From Collimonas humicola (GTDB lineage Bacteria > Pseudomonadota > Gammaproteobacteria > Burkholderiales > Burkholderiaceae_D): DNA of 64,000 bases. The translations under genes and the position numbers were made by a program. The stretch's first letter is position 1, and every line of letters starts with the position of its first letter. The stretch spans positions 186,001-250,000 of the forward strand of contig NZ_JAGQEE010000002.1 of the NCBI RefSeq assembly GCF_018304945.1. Direction: 5' to 3'. The notes under the pieces are model-generated. The model was not told where the DNA came from, did not search any database, and saw only the letters and a list, made by a program, of their open reading frames with translations. This document shows, in pieces, positions 9,217 through 17,822 of the stretch.

Positions 9217-11223
9217 CTATAGTCGAACCACTTCCCATATGTCTTTGTCTATTTCCTCGCCAAACTTGGCGAACCTGCATTCGTGCACTGCAAAGCAAAG
9301 TAAGTGAGTTGGTCTAGAGAATCCAACATAAACCATCTTCGCCGACTGTTTGACCAGATTGTGGGCGTCCACGGCTAAAGTATTGCCTTTTAGTGAATTT
9401 ACCAATCGCTCGGATTCGTAGTTACCTCCGGCACCTTTTTGATAAAACGTTTCCATATACAGGGTCGCCGTATGTGTTTCCCCTTTAACGCGATGCACTG
9501 TCGACACCTCCACATCGAAACCATCATATGGCAAGACATTTCTCAGTCTTTTACTTAACGAGACTGACGCTGAAACCGCCGGTCCGCTGGATCCGTTTAT
9601 AAAATTTGAACTATTGTTTATCTGCCCCTCAAACTGGAGGAGAAATTCAGGTAAATTATTCCGAATGTCCAACAAAGCGGCAGCGCCGTGCCCTTGAACG
9701 ACACCTAGACACCACTGGTACAACTTAGCCTCGAACGCGACCCAATAATTGGGTTTGAAATCTTTCAGAAATTCTCGCATTTTTGATTTCGAATATTGCG
9801 CTTGGGTAGTATCGACGATTCCTTCTTCTCTCAGAATTCTGAGTAGCGCATTACTAATATTTCGTTCAACGGACGACAATGTACGGTCATTCTTGTCATA
9901 GTTGGTAATATATCCTTCGAGGGTAGAATAATCTGTTCTTTGCTGTTGCTCTTCCCTTGAGTAGTCTGGATAGTAGTCGCAGAGTCGTAACTTTCCATCA
10001 TCCTTTTGCGTTGCCCAGGCAACTGCTTTGTATTTATTGCGCAGGTTTGCCTGAATTTTCCCCTCATCCAATAGCGTTTTGACGATCATAGCGAATCGAG
10101 AAATTACCTGTACTTTTGTAGTTTCCGAAAACACGATGAAGTGGGGTTTGATGGCAATGTCGCTTCCATCAATATTTTTCCGTCTCCCCTCAATTTTCGA
10201 AGGTACGATGGCAAACGGGCTGACGATACTTGCAAGTATCGAACTCAGTCGATAGCTGCCGTTAAGCTCTAAGACGGTCTCTCGGTCTTTCCAAAAATTC
10301 TGCGCCGTAGCTTCCTTCCCGTCGAAAATGGATTGATTCTTGTCGCCAATTCTTTGGTAAGTCGATCTACTTGATCCGCCGTCAAAGAAAATTGACTCCA
10401 AAAGGTCATGCTGATGCTGCGCCATGTCCTGCATCTCGTCGACGAACACGCAAGAAAAACGTCTTTGGAGCAGCAGTTTAAAAGCCGAATTTTTCTGAAG
10501 CGAAACGCTTGCAAGGAAATACGCATCGTCATAACAAAGACACCCAGCCTTCAGAATTCCGGCCTTGAATTTTGTGATCCATTGTCGAACCCTGTTTTTT
10601 TCATCCGCGTTCCAGTCTTCGTAAGACTTAGCCTTATTCTTCGGTTTTTTGAAATCAATTTTCTTCCCGCAATATTCGTCTGTTAGGCAAACTTTGCCAT
10701 CGACGAAGGACCATCGTATGGCCTTCTTGTTCGCCAAAAGGAAACGTCTGGCATTCTTGTTCTCTTGGTCTGTGAATTCCTTTATCTTATACGGGGGTGA
10801 CGAGAATTTCTGGCCGTAGATATCGTCATCAATTCGAAGAGGTACTTTCTTATATTTGTCGACATAAAATGGTGTCGCTAGGAATTCATTCGTGAAACTC
10901 TGAATTGTGCCTACAAAATTAGGGTATTTGAAAAGATTGTTGCAGTAGAGACCTATGTTGTTTTTTATTTCATCTATTGCTGCATTAGTATGCGATATAA
11001 CCAAAACTCCAGAACCATCGTCAAAAGGCAAATAGCGGTCAATTATCAATAGCTTCGCGAGCAGAGCTGTTGTCTTTCCACTTCCAGGAACCGCCTGCAA
11101 ATCAATCGTTTCAAGATTCCGAATGAATTTTCGGCGTTCGTCGTCGAAGGTCGTGCCGGCGGGCAAAAGAATACGCTCCGCATACGCAATGTCATCATCC
11201 GAAACGTTAATGTGCGCAGACAT
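9217..11223 (-). CDS. gajB: Gabija-like UvrD/Rep-type helicase (GajB)
   Basis: A 668-aa superfamily 1A helicase. Visible motifs: Walker A AVPGSGKTTALL (about 44-55), Ia VLVISHTNAAIDEI, II VFVDEMQDMAQ, III RIGDKNQSIFDG, V VSTVHRVKGETHTATL and VI VYVGFSRPTHLL. In Gabija, GajB assembles on the GajA nuclease and senses nucleotide depletion and DNA ends during phage attack. The ATG at 11223 has AAGG upstream and overlaps the end of the OLD-family gene by 17 bases, the expected gajA-gajB order. At 668 aa it is longer than the roughly 500-aa reference GajB; the extra sequence lies between the ATPase motifs II and V. Other OLD/UvrD pairs exist, so subtype is not certain. Confidence 0.85.
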   Translation of the reverse strand: MSAHINVSDDDIAYAERILLPAGTTFDDERRKFIRNLETIDLQAVPGSGKTTALLAKLLIIDRYLPFDDGSGVLVISHTNAAIDEIKNNIGLYCNNLFKYPNFVGTIQSFTNEFLATPFYVDKYKKVPLRIDDDIYGQKFSSPPYKIKEFTDQENKNARRFLLANKKAIRWSFVDGKVCLTDEYCGKKIDFKKPKNKAKSYEDWNADEKNRVRQWITKFKAGILKAGCLCYDDAYFLASVSLQKNSAFKLLLQRRFSCVFVDEMQDMAQHQHDLLESIFFDGGSSRSTYQRIGDKNQSIFDGKEATAQNFWKDRETVLELNGSYRLSSILASIVSPFAIVPSKIEGRRKNIDGSDIAIKPHFIVFSETTKVQVISRFAMIVKTLLDEGKIQANLRNKYKAVAWATQKDDGKLRLCDYYPDYSREEQQQRTDYSTLEGYITNYDKNDRTLSSVERNISNALLRILREEGIVDTTQAQYSKSKMREFLKDFKPNYWVAFEAKLYQWCLGVVQGHGAAALLDIRNNLPEFLLQFEGQINNSSNFINGSSGPAVSASVSLSKRLRNVLPYDGFDVEVSTVHRVKGETHTATLYMETFYQKGAGGNYESERLVNSLKGNTLAVDAHNLVKQSAKMVYVGFSRPTHLLCFAVHECRFAKFGEEIDKDIWEVVRL

Positions 11224-12955
11224 ATTCAATAGCCTTAACTAGGTATTCAATATGCGTGTCTCCAGCTACCTTCGTTTTGTCGATCTTTCCACTGGCAATC
11301 GACTGTGCGAGTCGGCTCGCAATCTCCGTTTTGGCCAAGGCACGGCGTTTCAACTTATCCGCGAGAGTTGCGTCGAAGTCCGTCCAGTCAGTTTTGCTGT
11401 GCACGGCTTTTGCGATTTCAGCGAATTTATCCTTGAACGTAGTTGATTTCGACAGGCAATATTCCAAAGTCCATTGAGGCGCAATGAAGGACTTTACACT
11501 TTGACCGTCGTATTTCGCGGCTTTAGCAGCAAGCCCTAGGGTAAGCTTTACCCTGTCACCAACAACGGAACCATCTTCGTCGTTTGGTTGGATATCGACA
11601 TCGGTTACTACGGCCACAGGCTTGGTAAAGTGAGGAGTATTCTTGCGTTTAAAAATATTTGCATAGCGGATAAAAGCTAGGCTGTTCACGTTGACAACGG
11701 CCACGCCTTTTTCTGTTAAATTGTAGCCGATTAATTTTGCAAATTCAGGTAACAACAACTCCTCCGACCAGCCTTCTACCAATATGATGCCCTTAGAGAA
11801 AAATAAATTTGCCTTCGTCACGTCCAGGAAACGTTGAAGGAAAACGTAGTCGTCCTCATCCAACTCCGTGTACACGGAACTCATAGGAAATGCATTGCTT
11901 CCGCTACAAATGATAAGATTTTTAAGTTCCAGTTTCGATCCAATGTTGGGGCTATGCGTGGTTAGTATTAATTGCACGTCTATTTGCTTCTGGAACGTCT
12001 CGATAGCCTGCATCTGAGCCTGCGGGTGCAAATGCGCTTCCAGCTCTTCTACTAATCCCAGCCGCATTCCCGTCCAATTGCTTTTGTTCAGATGTAGCAG
12101 TTCGGATGCCATAAAAAGTCGATTAAGAGTTCCCAGCCCAGGTCTGATTTCCCCTTGAATGGAGAGCTCTAGCTTTTCCAGCAAATTCTTGATTTGGCCT
12201 CGCTCTGTAACTGCCAAGCCAGTTTTTTTGCCGGGTTCATATAGTTCCTGGATATATGTGTCAATTTGATCCTTCAGGTTTTTACCGAGCTGATCCACGA
12301 TGACTACACCTAAATGATCTTTCCCCTCGAAATAGCTTTCAATCGAACCATTGAAATTCGCCAATTGCTCCAGTAGTGGGTGCTCAGCCCCCTTGTTTTT
12401 GAACGCCTCATGCCCAACGAGAATTTGTGAGAGTCGCGAATTTTTTCTTGCAACCAACTCTACCTCAGCATCTCGTAGGGGTTTGAGATAGGTTACCTTT
12501 AGATATTCCCGCGCTTCGGGGCTGAGTTGTCTTCCGTCGGCATCGGCGCCGGCACGCACGTCGTATGGGAGCACTTGGTTAGACAGGCGATTTCTCTTTA
12601 CGTCGAGAATTAGGCGCAGAAATGGAGTGGCGGTTTCCTCAACGAATTCCCAGCATAGGAACTCTGTGAAATTTTTCCCTTCGTCCGGCTCGATACCAGA
12701 CAGGATCAACTCAATCCGCAGCCTGTTCTGGTCCAGATGGAAATCATCTTCGCCGATCCGTGACCAATCGTAGCTATGCGTTTTCAACACAAGGCGAATG
12801 GCGTCGATGATCGCAGATTTCCCTGAATCGTTTTCGCCAATTAAAACGTTGAGGCCGGAATTAAAATTCAGATCGAGATTGGGGGTTTCCAAAGCAAATG
12901 CTGCGCAACTGCCGTACTTCCTAAAATTCCACAGCTTAATGTTAGAAAGATGCAT
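11207..12955 (-). CDS. gajA: Gabija-like OLD-family ATPase/TOPRIM nuclease (GajA)
   Basis: A 582-aa protein, almost the length of reference GajA. The N-terminal ABC-type ATPase shows Walker A IGENDSGKSAIID (residues 39-51), a Walker B-like LGLVEELEAHLHP and the switch ILTTHSPNIGS. The C-terminal TOPRIM nuclease has its glutamate in GIILVEGWSEELLLPEFAKLIG and the acidic pair in VAVVTDVDIQPNDEDG. In Gabija this protein nicks DNA when nucleotide pools fall. The following helicase overlaps its end, supporting a two-gene system. The signature serine loop of true ABC ATPases is degenerate, as in other OLD proteins. No strong ribosome site precedes the ATG at 12955. Confidence 0.88.
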   Translation of the reverse strand: MHLSNIKLWNFRKYGSCAAFALETPNLDLNFNSGLNVLIGENDSGKSAIIDAIRLVLKTHSYDWSRIGEDDFHLDQNRLRIELILSGIEPDEGKNFTEFLCWEFVEETATPFLRLILDVKRNRLSNQVLPYDVRAGADADGRQLSPEAREYLKVTYLKPLRDAEVELVARKNSRLSQILVGHEAFKNKGAEHPLLEQLANFNGSIESYFEGKDHLGVVIVDQLGKNLKDQIDTYIQELYEPGKKTGLAVTERGQIKNLLEKLELSIQGEIRPGLGTLNRLFMASELLHLNKSNWTGMRLGLVEELEAHLHPQAQMQAIETFQKQIDVQLILTTHSPNIGSKLELKNLIICSGSNAFPMSSVYTELDEDDYVFLQRFLDVTKANLFFSKGIILVEGWSEELLLPEFAKLIGYNLTEKGVAVVNVNSLAFIRYANIFKRKNTPHFTKPVAVVTDVDIQPNDEDGSVVGDRVKLTLGLAAKAAKYDGQSVKSFIAPQWTLEYCLSKSTTFKDKFAEIAKAVHSKTDWTDFDATLADKLKRRALAKTEIASRLAQSIASGKIDKTKVAGDTHIEYLVKAIEYVCAH

Positions 12956-13333
12956 AGTAATTGTTGTTGTAGTTGTTCAATGTACCGTCCAAACATTCTA
13001 TGACAAAAATGATCACACTCTAATGTTCCTCCACGCAAGAACATGTTGTACGTGAACACCAATGTGTCGTCGTACTTAGAATTTTTCCAATTTTAAGAAT
13101 AATCTAAATCCGACTTTCCGCTGGAGGCTACCTCTCTGCATTTTGGAGCTTTTTTTCCGACTCACTAGATCTGTCGAGTGCTTAACAGACGACGCCCTTC
13201 CGATAATCAAACAGTTGGCGAGAACGCAAGCCATTGAAAGATGCTTATATCCCGACAATCATTGTTGACAAATCATATTGCCATAAAGCATGCTACTGCT
13301 ACTATTTACAATTTACCAATCACTTGGAGCAAT
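12956..13333. other. AT-rich intergenic region upstream of gajA
   Basis: About 380 bases between divergently oriented gajA and the small secreted-protein gene. Short open frames on both strands have no ribosome site or recognisable features. It should hold the Gabija promoter on the minus strand; I could not pick one with confidence. Confidence 0.5.
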
Positions 13334-13606
13334 ATGCGTATAGCACTCGGCGTCGCGACATTGGCAATGATGATTGGACTGTCAGGTAACGTTTATGCCC
13401 GCGGTGGCGGGCATTCATCATCCCATTCGGCTTCAAGTTCCCGTTCAAATCATACAGTTCATGGTTACACACGAAGCAATGGGACGCAGGTTAATTCGTA
13501 CCATGCGACCAACCGTAACTCCACCAGAAACGATAACTACAGTACAAAGGGCAACGTAAATCCATATACCGGCAAAGCCGGTACGAAACCGCGCGATGGC
13601 CAATAA
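13334..13606 (+). CDS. Small secreted Ser/His/Asn-rich protein
   Basis: A 90-aa protein starting at the ATG at 13334, four bases after GGAG. Residues 1-22 are a signal peptide (MRIALGVATLAMMIGLSGNVYA). The mature part is low-complexity: GGGHSSSHSASSSRSNHTVHGYTRSNGTQVNSYH, then NVNPYTGKAGTKPRDGQ. Short secreted proteins with the VHGYTRSNGT..SYH pattern are scattered among proteobacteria with unknown function. It is probably periplasmic. It has no obvious link to the flanking defence genes and may be passenger cargo. Confidence 0.65.
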   Translation: MRIALGVATLAMMIGLSGNVYARGGGHSSSHSASSSRSNHTVHGYTRSNGTQVNSYHATNRNSTRNDNYSTKGNVNPYTGKAGTKPRDGQ

Positions 13607-13649
13607 TGATTTGCGTCTTATTGCTGATCAGCCTTGAGTATTTCAAATT

Positions 13650-14129
13650 ATGAGTGATGACGAAACTATTCTTTCCCCTTGGTTCTTGCTCGCCGAGTCT
13701 GTGGAGGAATGTTGGTCGTGCGGATCTGATACAAGGGTTTTCGCCGTTTTGTTGCCTAACGTCGAAGATGGCGCGAAAGCTGGGAATGACGGCGATGACA
13801 ATACATCTGCTCCAACTCCGTGTTCACTTTCAAATATCAGCGATGTGAACGATGCTGTTGAAACTTATCTTAAAGGATTGTCACCGCATTTCTTTCCTGA
13901 CTATAGCGGCACGGCGGGACAAACATATTGGATGAACCACTGTGAGAAATGCTTAACCAAGATCGGTGACTTCTATTTGCACAGCAAACCAGGACACGCC
14001 TTCTTCCCTGTCACTGACAAAGAAATCCACAAAATACAACTCCACCGAATCGATATAGCTTTGGAGGCGGACGCGGGTTGGGGACAGAGCTCATGGATTG
14101 ACGAACTTCTTGAGAATGCGCGGTTTTAG
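13650..14129 (+). CDS. Hypothetical protein with two Cys-X2-Cys pairs
   Basis: A 159-aa protein I do not recognise at family level. Two CxxC pairs, ECWSCGSDT near residue 24 and NHCEKCLTK near residue 97, suggest a zinc-binding site joining two halves. The rest is acidic with several tryptophans (AGWGQSSWIDELLE at the end) and has no signal peptide or membrane segment, so it is probably cytoplasmic. It starts 40 bases after the small secreted-protein gene with no strong ribosome site. It may belong with the downstream genes on the same strand. Confidence 0.6.
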   Translation: MSDDETILSPWFLLAESVEECWSCGSDTRVFAVLLPNVEDGAKAGNDGDDNTSAPTPCSLSNISDVNDAVETYLKGLSPHFFPDYSGTAGQTYWMNHCEKCLTKIGDFYLHSKPGHAFFPVTDKEIHKIQLHRIDIALEADAGWGQSSWIDELLENARF

Positions 14130-14164
14130 TCGAACAAGCGCCCATTTGTTGAGACCAAGAAATC

Positions 14165-14391
14165 ATGAATAAGCAAACAGAAGGCGTGTCTGCGAACTCA
14201 GAAACAGCAGCTGACATCATCAATCGGATCACCAACGGTATCAATGACAGTACGTTCAAGCACATTCTAGTGGTTGGACAGGAAAAACAGATGTTGAAAA
14301 CAAGACTGCCACGCTTATATTCGGCACAGACGTGAAATTTGTTCTGATTATGCAATTGGTCGGCATAACATTGCCAGAATCTGATTGGTAA
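14165..14391 (+). pseudogene. Small frameshifted gene remnant
   Basis: An ATG at 14165 opens a 56-aa frame (MNKQTEGVSANSETAADIIN then RITNGINDSTFKHI) ending at 14335. From about 14255 a second frame reads HSSGWTGKTDVENKTATLIF and continues to LPESDW with a stop at 14391. The two halves look like one small protein of about 75 aa broken by a single-base shift. It could be decay, a sequencing error, or two unrelated short frames. No function is suggested. Confidence 0.3.
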
Positions 14392-14439
14392 CGCCTGACG
14401 AATACTCAATCTACGAGAACAATTTGAGGAATAGATCAT

Positions 14440-15132
14440 ATGGATATCCCCTCAACGCATGTATTTGAGACTCTCACGGAAAAAGGGGTAATTCAACTTC
14501 ATCACGCGAATAGCGTTGCGACTGCATGTCAATTTATTCGCTCTCGATCATTGATGTCTCGCGGTACCGTAGAGCGCCTCGATGTAGCACAAACGTCCCA
14601 ATCCTCTGACGACGTGGATAGGCGCTATAGTGTTTGGTTTGATGTCTTCCTTGACTCAGTAGACATCCATAGACGTGCCAGGCGGGCGAATGTTTATGGT
14701 CCTGTCCTTTTCGTCTTCGACATAAACATCATCAACAAAAATAGCACCGGCCGAATATGGGTCACTAAGATCAATCCGACAAAATGGGCTGGGAGGCCTG
14801 ATCACTCGCGCTGGTTTCAGGACAGAGATGATCTAGCAGAAAATTTTGTTTTGGGGCGCTTCGATCAAATGATCGTACTTCGTCACAGTGGCGGGAGCCT
14901 CCCATTCGGCAGACATCTTAAGAAAATTATTTTCGACGATCCTCATTGTCTGACAGAAGATGACGTTGATTTCTACAGCATGGGTGTTGGCGCATTGCGT
15001 CATGCAATGCAGGATGGAGGAATTGATGTTCCGATTGAGCGGCGGAAATGCTCTGATCGATGTTCATGCGAAACCTACTGGGATAGCGACTACGAGCGCC
15101 TTCTTAAAATGTATGACCCCAAAATAAGGTAA
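14440..15132 (+). CDS. Hypothetical protein, possibly ADP-ribosyltransferase-like
   Basis: A 230-aa protein starting after a good GAGGAA site. The N-terminus IQLHHANSVATACQFIRSRSLMSRGTVE resembles the opening of DarT/ART-type folds (His near an Ile-rich helix that ends in leucine-serine-arginine-glycine). A later segment FDQMIVLRHSGGSLPFGRHLKKIIFDDP could match the conserved C-terminal strands. The tail has a Cys cluster (KCSDRCSCETYWD). I see no diagnostic catalytic motif, so the assignment is a guess from pattern. It precedes the 718-aa nuclease-like gene by 95 bases on the same strand and may form a unit with it. Confidence 0.45.
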   Translation: MDIPSTHVFETLTEKGVIQLHHANSVATACQFIRSRSLMSRGTVERLDVAQTSQSSDDVDRRYSVWFDVFLDSVDIHRRARRANVYGPVLFVFDINIINKNSTGRIWVTKINPTKWAGRPDHSRWFQDRDDLAENFVLGRFDQMIVLRHSGGSLPFGRHLKKIIFDDPHCLTEDDVDFYSMGVGALRHAMQDGGIDVPIERRKCSDRCSCETYWDSDYERLLKMYDPKIR

Positions 15133-15227
15133 TCCGTATTGGCTCAGATTTGACCAAGCAGCATCACGTCACACGGGGTCTTTTTTTACTATCCAAAGTG
15201 AAAGTACTGGACTAGGAGGAAGCACAA

Positions 15228-17384
15228 ATGCAAAAACCAGATACTTCGCTTGAAGCGGAAATCGTCGATTGGTTGCTGACGCTGATCAAAACCGATCGGC
15301 TACTAGAAGCCATCGCGGAAACTGAGTGCATTCGCAGGATTGCGGAATCAGCGCGCCAACCTTCTTACATCCGGACGTTCAGCATAGATCAGGTGTCCCG
15401 GCTGGCATCTGCAGACGCAGCACAGACTGTGCTGACGAATCTAGAACCGCTCGAGATCATTGCAGTCAACAAGAGCATTTCGCTCGCTACGGGGGAAGTG
15501 CTGCGTCCCGATATTCTTTGCTTCAACCCTGAAAGTAGAACTCTTGTAGTGTTTGAGGTCAAACGTGAGGTGTTTACTGAGCGGCAAACGGTAACGGAGC
15601 TTGCAGGGTATGAGCACGAATTGCGCAACGTACTGCCATTTCTAGGGAATTTCGACATCTGCTTTGTGGTTGTAGCCAAAGATTGGTCGACTCTGCTCAA
15701 TCACGCAGTTGCAAACCTGAATGCATGGTCTGCGAAGAACTGCCTGGCGCTCAAGGTGAATACTGATAGCCAACCGTTCCGCATCGCCTGTCATTTACCG
15801 GAGGCCTGGCATCTGACAGGTAGTTTCGGCCTGCCTCCCGACGCGCTGCAGACCATCGATATGTACCTCGCTGAGGAGACGCCTGACGCCGGCGAGCACG
15901 AACCTCCTCGATCGTTGATCACAGCGATGGAGGTAATCGCGCGGGCGGGCGATCGAGCTGGCTCGCATGGGTTCTTGATGCTGTGGAAAGATGTCAACGG
16001 TATGGGGCGCGGGCGATGGGGCATGACGCTGTGCGCTGTCGATCCCATCGCTATGCACGCTTGGTGCTCGAAGCATGGGTTGCCTCGACGTCAATCGGAA
16101 GTCACAAATTACTTCGATACGCAGGCCACCGATGCGCCTGCATTAGTGCCATCTGTAGTTTACAGGATTGCAAAAGAGGCGTTTCCAATCCTGAATGACC
16201 GTTACGACCCAGAATTCGAAGGTGCTTTCTCATGGCATGAGAAACTGCGTCAGCGCCGCGTTGGTGCAGTTCCCATCCGATTCGACTTTTGGGGCAAGCT
16301 TGGAGAATATGCGCGCGAATTCATATGCAACACGGGAGTGCGTGATCGCCATATGCCGTTTATTAGCCATAACGAACTGGACTGGAGGGATCCAGAAGTA
16401 GCTATTCCCTTGATTGATAGCATATCAGGCTTATCCCCGTTCCGTGGCGGCATGATTCGCTGTAGCGATGCATTCCATGCGGGTGTGGTGTTGGGAACGC
16501 ATGAGTTTGTATCTGGCAATGCGGCCCGGAGCGACGAAGCGGCGATCCACCTTGAGCCGCTGCTTCGCTGGTCCCACGTTGAGACTTTGCATTATGCAGT
16601 AGAGATGCACGAAATCTATTTGACCGCGAAAGAGGTCACGGCACCGATGCCAACGATATCGGATAGGCCGGAGCGAAGAGCGCAGGCTGCCGCAGAACTG
16701 AGCGTCTGGGTGGAAAAGCACCTTATCGGGGACGAGCATCCAGTTCATCAGTTGTGCTTCCGGCTAGGCCGCTACGGCGCTACGCTCTTCAATGACTGGT
16801 TTGAAAGCGAAGGTGGGCGCCTGATAACGTCAGAGCAACTGACACGAATGATCTACGAAACCAAGCGCATTATTGGTGAAGTCCTGCTGCCTGCTGAGTT
16901 GCGAAGCGGGCATAGGAATCTCAGTGCGTTGCTCAAATTCAGAAAGTTCCTCGCACAACATGGTGGCGTGGCAGTAAATGAAGCAGACGACACTGCCCTC
17001 AAGCTCGTACTCAATGCATTCCAAGGGGATGCGTTGCTAGAAGTATTCGTGAGCATGGTGCTGCCTGCAATTGACGAGGTCGTCCCCGTTGTAGCACATA
17101 CAGTTTCGTCCATGCCAGAACTGGATATCGACTGGGATGGACTCAAGGCTGGCGTGCAAGCAATCTTCGATGCGGGACACCTCTGGCCGACGGTCATTGT
17201 CTCCCAAGACGGAACGGTTGGAAGTGGGCACCTTGTAGAACCGATGACCAAGTGGCTTCCCCCAATCACCGACCCAGGGGCAGAGGTATATTTTCTTAAC
17301 GAACAAGCCGTCGCCAGCATTGCTGTGAAACTCACTTGGACAGCCATAGCGCAACATGGCCTTGCGGGACAGCGCTCGGCATGA
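15228..17384 (+). CDS. Large protein with N-terminal PD-(D/E)XK nuclease-like domain
   Basis: A 718-aa protein starting nine bases after AGGAGG. Residues about 65-140 contain a PD-(D/E)XK core: SISLATGEVLRPDILCFNP (Asp near 93), then TLVVFEVKRE (Glu-Val-Lys near 110-112) and a following QTVTELAGYEHELRN helix. This is the restriction-endonuclease-like fold. The remaining 550 residues have no Walker motif or membrane segment that I can find and are unlike any family I recognise; SISGLSPFRGGMIRCSDAFHAGVVLG is a Gly-rich stretch. A stand-alone large nuclease-like protein in a defence island is a plausible single-gene defence factor, but this is inference. Confidence 0.65.
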   Translation: MQKPDTSLEAEIVDWLLTLIKTDRLLEAIAETECIRRIAESARQPSYIRTFSIDQVSRLASADAAQTVLTNLEPLEIIAVNKSISLATGEVLRPDILCFNPESRTLVVFEVKREVFTERQTVTELAGYEHELRNVLPFLGNFDICFVVVAKDWSTLLNHAVANLNAWSAKNCLALKVNTDSQPFRIACHLPEAWHLTGSFGLPPDALQTIDMYLAEETPDAGEHEPPRSLITAMEVIARAGDRAGSHGFLMLWKDVNGMGRGRWGMTLCAVDPIAMHAWCSKHGLPRRQSEVTNYFDTQATDAPALVPSVVYRIAKEAFPILNDRYDPEFEGAFSWHEKLRQRRVGAVPIRFDFWGKLGEYAREFICNTGVRDRHMPFISHNELDWRDPEVAIPLIDSISGLSPFRGGMIRCSDAFHAGVVLGTHEFVSGNAARSDEAAIHLEPLLRWSHVETLHYAVEMHEIYLTAKEVTAPMPTISDRPERRAQAAAELSVWVEKHLIGDEHPVHQLCFRLGRYGATLFNDWFESEGGRLITSEQLTRMIYETKRIIGEVLLPAELRSGHRNLSALLKFRKFLAQHGGVAVNEADDTALKLVLNAFQGDALLEVFVSMVLPAIDEVVPVVAHTVSSMPELDIDWDGLKAGVQAIFDAGHLWPTVIVSQDGTVGSGHLVEPMTKWLPPITDPGAEVYFLNEQAVASIAVKLTWTAIAQHGLAGQRSA

Positions 17385-17822
17385 ACGTGTTTCCGAAAAA
17401 AAATGATGAAATGTGTGCATTGAGCGGCTGCGATCATGTGGATGCCACGACCGTTTAGGCGCGACTTCGGTTTTTCGTGAACGACATAATTCCGCCAGAA
17501 GCTGACATATTTCGTAGAAAACACCATTGACAAAATCTGCTAAGGAATAATTTCGTCCTAGTTATCGGTGCCTCGACCATGAGGCCGATATAACTGTTCA
17601 CATTATCAAAATCTGACGACCGACTAGATTGGCGCTCCGACTGTCCATGAATAACCTGCCTGAGTTTCCAACTCAGGCCAAACTCGGTGTCTATGAGTTA
17701 CCGAAGTAAGCACCTGTGTGGCAGCAGCGCCAATTACGACGAGTACTGCTATATTGCGACGACAGAACTAAGGCCTAGTCTATTAAATTAGTGCATAGCA
17801 TTCGAATAAGGGGAATAGAGGT
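17385..17822. other. Intergenic region with a 9-bp hairpin
   Basis: 440 bases without a supported gene, between the PD-(D/E)XK protein and the Septu-like pair. A perfect stem-loop, GCCTGAGTT at 17658-17666 and AACTCAGGC at 17670-17678 with a 3-base loop, stands 145 bases before the ATPase start. It has no following T-run, so it is not a typical terminator. The rest likely holds the promoter of the downstream operon. Confidence 0.45.

Noticed and set aside
14011-14439. A 142-codon minus-strand frame
   Set aside because: Overlaps the CxxC protein gene and the frameshifted remnant; no ribosome site and unusual composition.
15114-15187. GACCCC and GGGGTC followed by T7 as a terminator
   Set aside because: The arms are 56 bases apart and the intervening sequence does not extend the stem, so I do not call a terminator.
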